Shown here: positions 41,982 through 46,286 of the stretch, in pieces
Numbering within the stretch: position 1 is the first letter of the stretch
Layout: each line of letters starts with the position of its first letter
NCBI RefSeq assembly: GCF_019308355.1
Contig: NZ_JAAGKM010000021.1
Coordinates: 1-46,286, forward strand
Reading direction: 5' to 3'
Source of the DNA: Empedobacter falsenii
Lineage (GTDB): Bacteria; Bacteroidota; Bacteroidia; Flavobacteriales; Weeksellaceae
Length of the DNA stretch: 46,286 nucleotides
The notes under the pieces: generated by a model
The model's input: only the letters and a program-made list of their open reading frames with translations
What the model was told of the DNA's origin: nothing
Databases searched by the model: none
Translations under genes and position numbers: made by a program

Positions 41982-43211
41982 ATGTTTGATACAGACCGTT
42001 GGAGCGAAATATGGTCGTCCATTGCAAGTAATAAATTGCGTACAGCATTGTCGGGTTTGACAATCGCTTTGGCGCTTTTTGTGTTTATTACATTGTATGG
42101 ATTGGGAAATGGTTTGCAGAACGGGTTTCAACAAGAATTTTTCAAAGCAAATTCATTAAATATTACCGTTAACGGAGGTACAACAACAGAACCTTACAAT
42201 GGTTTCAAACAAGGACGTACAATTGAATTGGATGTAAAAGATTTTGATTTTATTAAACATTCTTTTCCAGATGAAATAAAATCGATTGTAAGTACAATTT
42301 CGAAAAGTGATACGATTAGAAATGAAGCTAATTCAGGAAGTTATTCAATTACTGGAGTTTATCCAGAATATGAATCAATGATTAATGAAAATGTAACGCT
42401 TGGTCGATTTATCAATAAAAAAGATATGGAGAATCAGTCCAAATCAATTGTTATTGGACGATTGGTTGCGCAAGATTTTTTTCCAAATCAGATTGCGATT
42501 GGTAAGTATTTGCAATTAGGTTCAAGTATGTATCAAGTGGTTGGTGTTTTCGAAAGTAAAGATGGTGGTGATAATGCCGAGCGTGCTTTGTATGCACCTT
42601 TTACAACGTTTAGAACGATTTATGCTACAGATAAAGTATCATCGATTATTGTAACACCAAAAGATGGAATGGCTTTGGCTGACATTTCTAAACTTGCAAA
42701 TGCAATTGAATATAATATAAAAGGTCGACATAATGTTGCACCTTCTGATTATGGTGGAATTTGGGTGCGAAATGCGGCTGATGCAATGGAAGATACCAAT
42801 CAATTTTTCTTGATTCTGACAATTATTGTATTTGTAATTGGTGGAGGAAGTTTGATTGCAGGAATCGTAAGTATCGGAAATATTATGGTGTTTAGTGTAA
42901 AAGAGCGTACCAAAGAAATTGGTATTCGAAAAGCTTTAGGCGCAACACCAGCCAATGTTTTGGGACTGATTTTACAAGAAGCAATTATGATTACAATTAT
43001 TTTCGGAGCAATAGGAATTGCTTTAGCGGCACTTGTTGTAGAAAATATTGGAGATAGCTTAGAAGAATATTTTATTTATAATCCAGGTGTAGAAACTAAT
43101 TCGTTGGTAATGGCTTGTATTATTTTATTTGTTGCAGGAACAGTTTCTGGATTAATTCCAGCTTTGAATGCAGCACGTATTAAACCTATTGATGCTTTAA
43201 GAGACGAATAA
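41982..43211 (+). CDS. MacB-like ABC transporter permease 1
   Basis: The 409-residue protein has the MacB/FtsX architecture: one N-terminal membrane segment (about 22-42), a large periplasmic domain, and three C-terminal segments (near 275-300, 325-350 and 370-395). The loop VKERTKEIGIRKALGATPANV is the coupling helix that contacts the ATPase, and the end is IKPIDALRDE. The stop codon overlaps the next start by one base. Such permeases drive mechanical export of substrates through a partner outer-membrane channel. Confidence 0.94.
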   Translation: MFDTDRWSEIWSSIASNKLRTALSGLTIALALFVFITLYGLGNGLQNGFQQEFFKANSLNITVNGGTTTEPYNGFKQGRTIELDVKDFDFIKHSFPDEIKSIVSTISKSDTIRNEANSGSYSITGVYPEYESMINENVTLGRFINKKDMENQSKSIVIGRLVAQDFFPNQIAIGKYLQLGSSMYQVVGVFESKDGGDNAERALYAPFTTFRTIYATDKVSSIIVTPKDGMALADISKLANAIEYNIKGRHNVAPSDYGGIWVRNAADAMEDTNQFFLILTIIVFVIGGGSLIAGIVSIGNIMVFSVKERTKEIGIRKALGATPANVLGLILQEAIMITIIFGAIGIALAALVVENIGDSLEEYFIYNPGVETNSLVMACIILFVAGTVSGLIPALNAARIKPIDALRDE

Positions 43212-44467
43212 TGAACTTTATAAAATTTGTTTTTGATCCAGATGCTTGGAGCGAAGTCTACGCGGCGATTCGCAAAAATAAATTGCGCACTATTTTAACA
43301 ATGATTGGTGTTGCATGGGGAATGTTCTTATTTGTATTATTGTTAGGAGTTACACGTGGTTTGCAAAATGGTTTTGACCGTAATTTGGCAAATGCTGCAA
43401 CCAATTCATTATTTGTTTGGGGAGGAACGACATCGATGCCATATCAAGGATTTCAAAAAGGTCGCACAATTGAATTGAAAATGAGTGATGTTCGTCAAAT
43501 TCAGGCTCGTTTTCCTCAAATTTCGTTGTTAGCTCCTCGAAACTCGAAACCAAATTCAATATTAACTTACGGAACAAAATATAATTTTTACACGGTTAAT
43601 GGAGATTATCCAGATCAAAACCGAATGTTTGGGAAAGATATTATTCAAGGTCGTTTTATCAATGAAGATGATATCAAAACTGAATCGAAAGTTTGTGTAA
43701 TTGGAATTGAAGTTGCCGAACAATTTTTTGGTGATAAACCGAAACCTTTAGGGAAAGAAATCAGAATTAGCGATAGTTATTATACAATTGTCGGCGTTTA
43801 CGACACACCTTCTTCGCCTGTAGAGAGTAAAGATCAAGTGTTTATTCCGTTTACAACATTTCAAAAAATATACAATCAAGGAGAAACGATTCAATATTTA
43901 AGTTTGAGTTTACCTAATAATTATGATATTGTAGCATTCGAAAAAGAATTAAAAACATATCTGAAACAAATTAAAAATATTTCGCCAGATGACGACCAGG
44001 GAATTGGTGGTTTTAATTTAGGTGAAATGCTTGGAAAGATTATGAAATTCGTAAAAGGAATGCAGTTCCTAGCGATTGTTGTAGGAGGAATGACATTATT
44101 TTCCGGGGTTATTGCGATTGCAAGTATTTTATTGATTACAGTTTCAGAACGAACAAAAGAATTTGGAATTCGAAGAGCATTAGGTGCAATTCCTGCTCAA
44201 ATTCGAGGACAAATTTTGTTAGAATCAGTAGTTTTAACATTAATTGCAGGTTTAGGCGGAATTATTTTTGCAGCACTTTTACTAATGGTTCTCAACGAAA
44301 TTATCATTCCATCAAATAAAAACATACCTTTATATAATGCGTCAATCGATTTGTTTACACTTTTTACAGCTTTAGCAGTGATGGTGATTATGGCAACTTT
44401 AGCGGGATTGATTCCTGCTCAACGTGCAATTCAAATCAAACCTATTGATGCTTTGAGAGATGAATAA
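43211..44467 (+). CDS. MacB-like ABC transporter permease 2
   Basis: The 418-residue protein is a paralog of permease 1: same N-terminal segment, GLQNGF motif, PYQGFQKGRTIELK in the periplasmic domain, VSERTKEFGIRRALGAIPAQI coupling helix, and the same C-terminus IKPIDALRDE. The two together would form a heterodimeric channel. It is translationally coupled to permease 1 (one-base overlap) and is followed after 24 bases by the adaptor gene. Both copies appear intact. Confidence 0.94.
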   Translation: MNFIKFVFDPDAWSEVYAAIRKNKLRTILTMIGVAWGMFLFVLLLGVTRGLQNGFDRNLANAATNSLFVWGGTTSMPYQGFQKGRTIELKMSDVRQIQARFPQISLLAPRNSKPNSILTYGTKYNFYTVNGDYPDQNRMFGKDIIQGRFINEDDIKTESKVCVIGIEVAEQFFGDKPKPLGKEIRISDSYYTIVGVYDTPSSPVESKDQVFIPFTTFQKIYNQGETIQYLSLSLPNNYDIVAFEKELKTYLKQIKNISPDDDQGIGGFNLGEMLGKIMKFVKGMQFLAIVVGGMTLFSGVIAIASILLITVSERTKEFGIRRALGAIPAQIRGQILLESVVLTLIAGLGGIIFAALLLMVLNEIIIPSNKNIPLYNASIDLFTLFTALAVMVIMATLAGLIPAQRAIQIKPIDALRDE

Positions 44468-44491
44468 CTAAAACTTAACAGATATAGAAGA

Positions 44492-45625
44492 ATGAAAAAA
44501 TTTCTAAAGATTTTGATGATTGTCGTTTTTATCGGTGCTGTAATCGGTGTGATTGCATATTTCGGTAAAAAGAATAGCCAAGACAATGAAGTTTATGAAA
44601 CGACAACGCCTTTTATGGGAAATATAGAGGTGAAAGCTGTTGCAACTGGTGAATTAAAACCGTTGGAAACAATTGAAATTAAGCCAAATATTTCGGGTGT
44701 TATAAAATCGATTAATGTTGCTGAAGGACAATATGTAGAGCGTGGTCAGTTGATTTGTGAACTGAAAGTTGTTCCAAATGTTCAGTCGTTAAATGCAGCT
44801 CGTCAGTCTATTCAAGCGGCTCAAATTACGGTCGATCAAGAACGTCGTAATTTCAATCGAACATCAACTTTATATAATCAAGGTGTTTTGCCTCGTGCAG
44901 ATTATGACAATGCAAATGCGACATATAAGTCAGCTCAACAACAATTAAAAGCTGCCGAAAACGATTACAAAGTTGCGCAAACAGGTATTGCTCCCGGTTT
45001 GGAAGCTTATGCAACAACACGTATTACAGCAACTACTTCGGGAATGATTTTAGATATTCCTGTTGAGGTTGGGAATATGGTGCAAGAGATTAATAATTTC
45101 TCTACAGGTACTACTATTGCTACGATGGCTGATGTTAAGAAAATGATTTTCCAAGGAAAAGTTGACGAAGCTGAGGTTGGTAAATTAAAAGAAGGAATGA
45201 AAATTAATGTATCGATTGGTGCAATTCCGAACAAAACTTTTACAGCGATTCTTGATTTTATTTCGCCTCAAGGAGTTGCAACGAATGGAGTAGTTCAGTT
45301 CGAGATTAAAGCACCAGTTCAATTAGATTCAGATAACTTTATTCGTGCGGGATATTCTGCAAATGCTGAGGTTGTAACGCAGGAAGCAAAAAATGTATTG
45401 TTGGTAAAATCAGCGCATGTTCGTTACGACGAAAACCAAAAACCATATGTTGAGATTCTTACTTCTGGTAAAGGACAAGATGCAAAATACGAAAAGAAAT
45501 ACATCACTCTTGGAATTACAGACGGAGTGAATGTTCAAGTAAAATCTGGCTTGAAAAAAACAGATAAAATCAAAATTTGGAATACCGATTTGGAAAAAGA
45601 TAAAAACGGTAACGGTCCACATTAA
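44492..45625 (+). CDS. Periplasmic adaptor (membrane fusion protein, HlyD/MacA-like)
   Basis: The 377-residue protein has an N-terminal membrane anchor (about 5-24), a lipoyl half-motif (AVATGELKPLETIEIKPNISG), an alpha-helical hairpin of about 70 residues rich in Ala/Gln (LNAARQSIQAAQITV...YKSAQQQLKAAENDYKVA), the second lipoyl half, and a beta-barrel domain. It matches MacA-type adaptors that bridge the permease and a TolC-like outer-membrane channel. No TolC gene is in the window. It is the last gene of the exporter operon and ends at a terminator. Confidence 0.93.
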   Translation: MKKFLKILMIVVFIGAVIGVIAYFGKKNSQDNEVYETTTPFMGNIEVKAVATGELKPLETIEIKPNISGVIKSINVAEGQYVERGQLICELKVVPNVQSLNAARQSIQAAQITVDQERRNFNRTSTLYNQGVLPRADYDNANATYKSAQQQLKAAENDYKVAQTGIAPGLEAYATTRITATTSGMILDIPVEVGNMVQEINNFSTGTTIATMADVKKMIFQGKVDEAEVGKLKEGMKINVSIGAIPNKTFTAILDFISPQGVATNGVVQFEIKAPVQLDSDNFIRAGYSANAEVVTQEAKNVLLVKSAHVRYDENQKPYVEILTSGKGQDAKYEKKYITLGITDGVNVQVKSGLKKTDKIKIWNTDLEKDKNGNGPH

Positions 45626-45633
45626 TAAGATAC

Positions 45634-45663
45634 AAAAGGAGAATAAAGCGTTCTCCTTTTTTT
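45634..45663 (+). terminator. Terminator of the exporter operon
   Basis: AAAAGGAGAA (45634-45643) pairs with TTCTCCTTTT (45651-45660), followed by TTT. Confidence 0.85.
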
Positions 45664-45711
45664 GATTCTGTCACTCCGATTTTATCAAAAAGCTTTTTTA
45701 TAGAAACTTAA

Positions 45712-45858
45712 TTATGATGTCATCAGCATCGTATCCATTATATTATTAACTATACTGAATAACTCATTCTCGCTTTGCGACAATTCCTCCCGAATAGTTA
45801 ACTCAAAAGTATCCATTTTACTTTTCTTTTTGGTAAGAAAAGCAAAACGTCTAATCAT
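45712..45858 (-). CDS. Possible small ORF, 48 residues
   Basis: An ATG at 45856-45858 opens a frame encoding MIRRFAFLTKKKSKMDTFEL...EELSQSENELFSIVNNIMD up to TAA at 45712. Composition looks protein-like, with a basic start and an acidic helix. There is no clear promoter and no family that I recognise. It could be a small gene or a relic. Confidence 0.3.
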   Translation of the reverse strand: MIRRFAFLTKKKSKMDTFELTIREELSQSENELFSIVNNIMDTMLMTS

Positions 45859-45904
45859 TTTATGAAGTTAAAAGGCATTCTTGAGTAATTAACAAGTTTA
45901 ATTT

Positions 45905-45940
45905 TCCTGTCGTTTCGAGCTTGTCGAGAAATCTATCCCG
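45905..45940. repeat. Copy of a dispersed flavobacterial intergenic repeat
   Basis: GTCGTTTCGAGCTTGTCGAGAAATCT (split here as GTCGTTTCGAGC and TTGTCGAGAAATCT, about 45911-45936) matches the type of short, partly palindromic element scattered in Flavobacteriia intergenic regions. A degenerate relative lies near 19208. Confidence 0.5.
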
Positions 45941-46076
45941 TTATAATTTAGTTTTTAAAAAGAGCTTTTCTCGTCAAAAATCTAATATCTCAGTTCTCAT
46001 ATCTAAACATTTCAAAAAATATTTTCCATTGTACCAATAACTTAAGGAAAGAATGTAAAATAAAAGTAAAGTATGT

Positions 46077-46108
46077 TTGGAAAAACGAATAATCCAGCCG
46101 TATATTTG
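46077..46108 (+). promoter_or_regulatory. Promoter pointing out of the window (distal)
   Basis: TTG (46077-46079) and TATATTTG (46101-46108) are 21 bases apart. A short stem CAATAC/GTATTG follows at 46113-46136. No frame begins close behind it. Confidence 0.5.
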
Positions 46109-46187
46109 CAATCCCAATACGAAAGACGAGTAGTATTGTAGTTGACATAAGGACTTATATAGCGACAAAAATTATTTAAAAATAAAT

Positions 46188-46217
46188 TTGCGAGAATCTA
46201 AATAAGTATTATCTTTG
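46188..46217 (+). promoter_or_regulatory. Strong promoter pointing out of the window (proximal)
   Basis: TTG (46188-46190) and TATCTTTG (46210-46217) are exactly 19 bases apart, a full consensus match. Its gene must start beyond the window end. Confidence 0.7.
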
Positions 46218-46286
46218 CCATCCGATTCCGAAAGGGGTTTTTGGAGTGAAAGTAAGAATTGACTTATTGAAATAAAAACTTTAAAA

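Larger units (their letters stand above)
45664..46286. other. Gene-poor stretch at the right end
   Basis: Apart from the doubtful 48-codon ORF, one dispersed repeat and two outward promoters, I see no gene here. A 64-codon minus-strand frame at 45974-46168 has no family signs and crosses a plus-strand promoter. Confidence 0.6.

Noticed and set aside
1-46286. CRISPR arrays, insertion sequences, prophage or integrase genes
   Set aside because: No regularly spaced repeats, transposase or phage-type motifs were seen.

Overview
The window is AT-rich DNA from a member of the Bacteroidota, most likely a flavobacterium of the Weeksellaceae type (Empedobacter/Chryseobacterium-like; the genus is a guess). 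The evidence is the DnaA and long-form PurB types, many short lipoproteins, a fused ResB-CcsA protein, a bacillithiol gene (bshB1), type B ribosomal protein L31, and repeated promoters of the Bacteroidota form TTG-N19-21-TAnnTTTG. Genes are closely packed and often end in strong hairpin-T terminators. There is no prophage, insertion sequence or CRISPR array.

Layout. 0.2-3.3 kb: a small minus-strand gene, then the plus-strand cluster dnaA, low-molecular-weight phosphatase, RsmI-like methyltransferase. 3.5-7 kb is a softer region: a parDE toxin-antitoxin pair with a palindromic operator candidate, a decayed membrane-protein gene, an Mpo1-like membrane protein, a lipoprotein, and a secreted SGNH hydrolase split by a frameshift. 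7-10.8 kb: purA, a fructosamine-kinase-like gene and purB, all on the minus strand, with a textbook promoter before purA. 11-12.7 kb: a DsbA/FrnE-like protein, a TonB-receptor fragment, and a cell-wall amidase. 12.8-18.8 kb: a tightly overlapping minus-strand operon (SpoIIM-like, DUF4129, DUF4350, MoxR, DUF58) with a divergent RDD gene. 18.8-21.7 kb: a YchJ-like protein, a frameshifted small membrane protein, and a three-gene operon (AmgK-like kinase, RapZ C-domain protein, MurU-like nucleotidyltransferase) that looks like peptidoglycan-sugar salvage.

21.8-30 kb: a lipoprotein with an unusual promoter, a nitroreductase, an M49-like peptidase lipoprotein, three tandem tRNA-His genes, a glutathione-peroxidase/bshB1 pair, and a 1096-residue cytochrome c assembly protein. 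30.3-33.1 kb: lipoprotein, umuC and umuD-like genes, and a second lipoprotein sharing the unusual promoter. 33.1-39.8 kb: a beta-helix lipoprotein, a structured leader with a 25-codon ORF ahead of rpmE2, proline dehydrogenase, two small genes, and priA. 39.8-45.6 kb: a GbsR/MarR regulator with two paralogous small membrane proteins, divergent from a MacB-like exporter (ATPase, two permeases, adaptor). The last 660 bases hold little except two promoters pointing out of the window.

The most interesting points are: the matched promoter pair in front of two related lipoproteins (TGTAAC, exactly 15 bases, GCATCT), suggesting a small regulon read by an alternative sigma factor; the transcribed hairpin leader/small ORF before rpmE2, whose G-U pairs show which strand is structured; the RapZ-domain protein inserted in a MurNAc-salvage operon; and three genes interrupted by single-base frameshifts, which may be real decay or assembly errors. 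Similarity calls come from reading motifs and family knowledge; no database search was possible.
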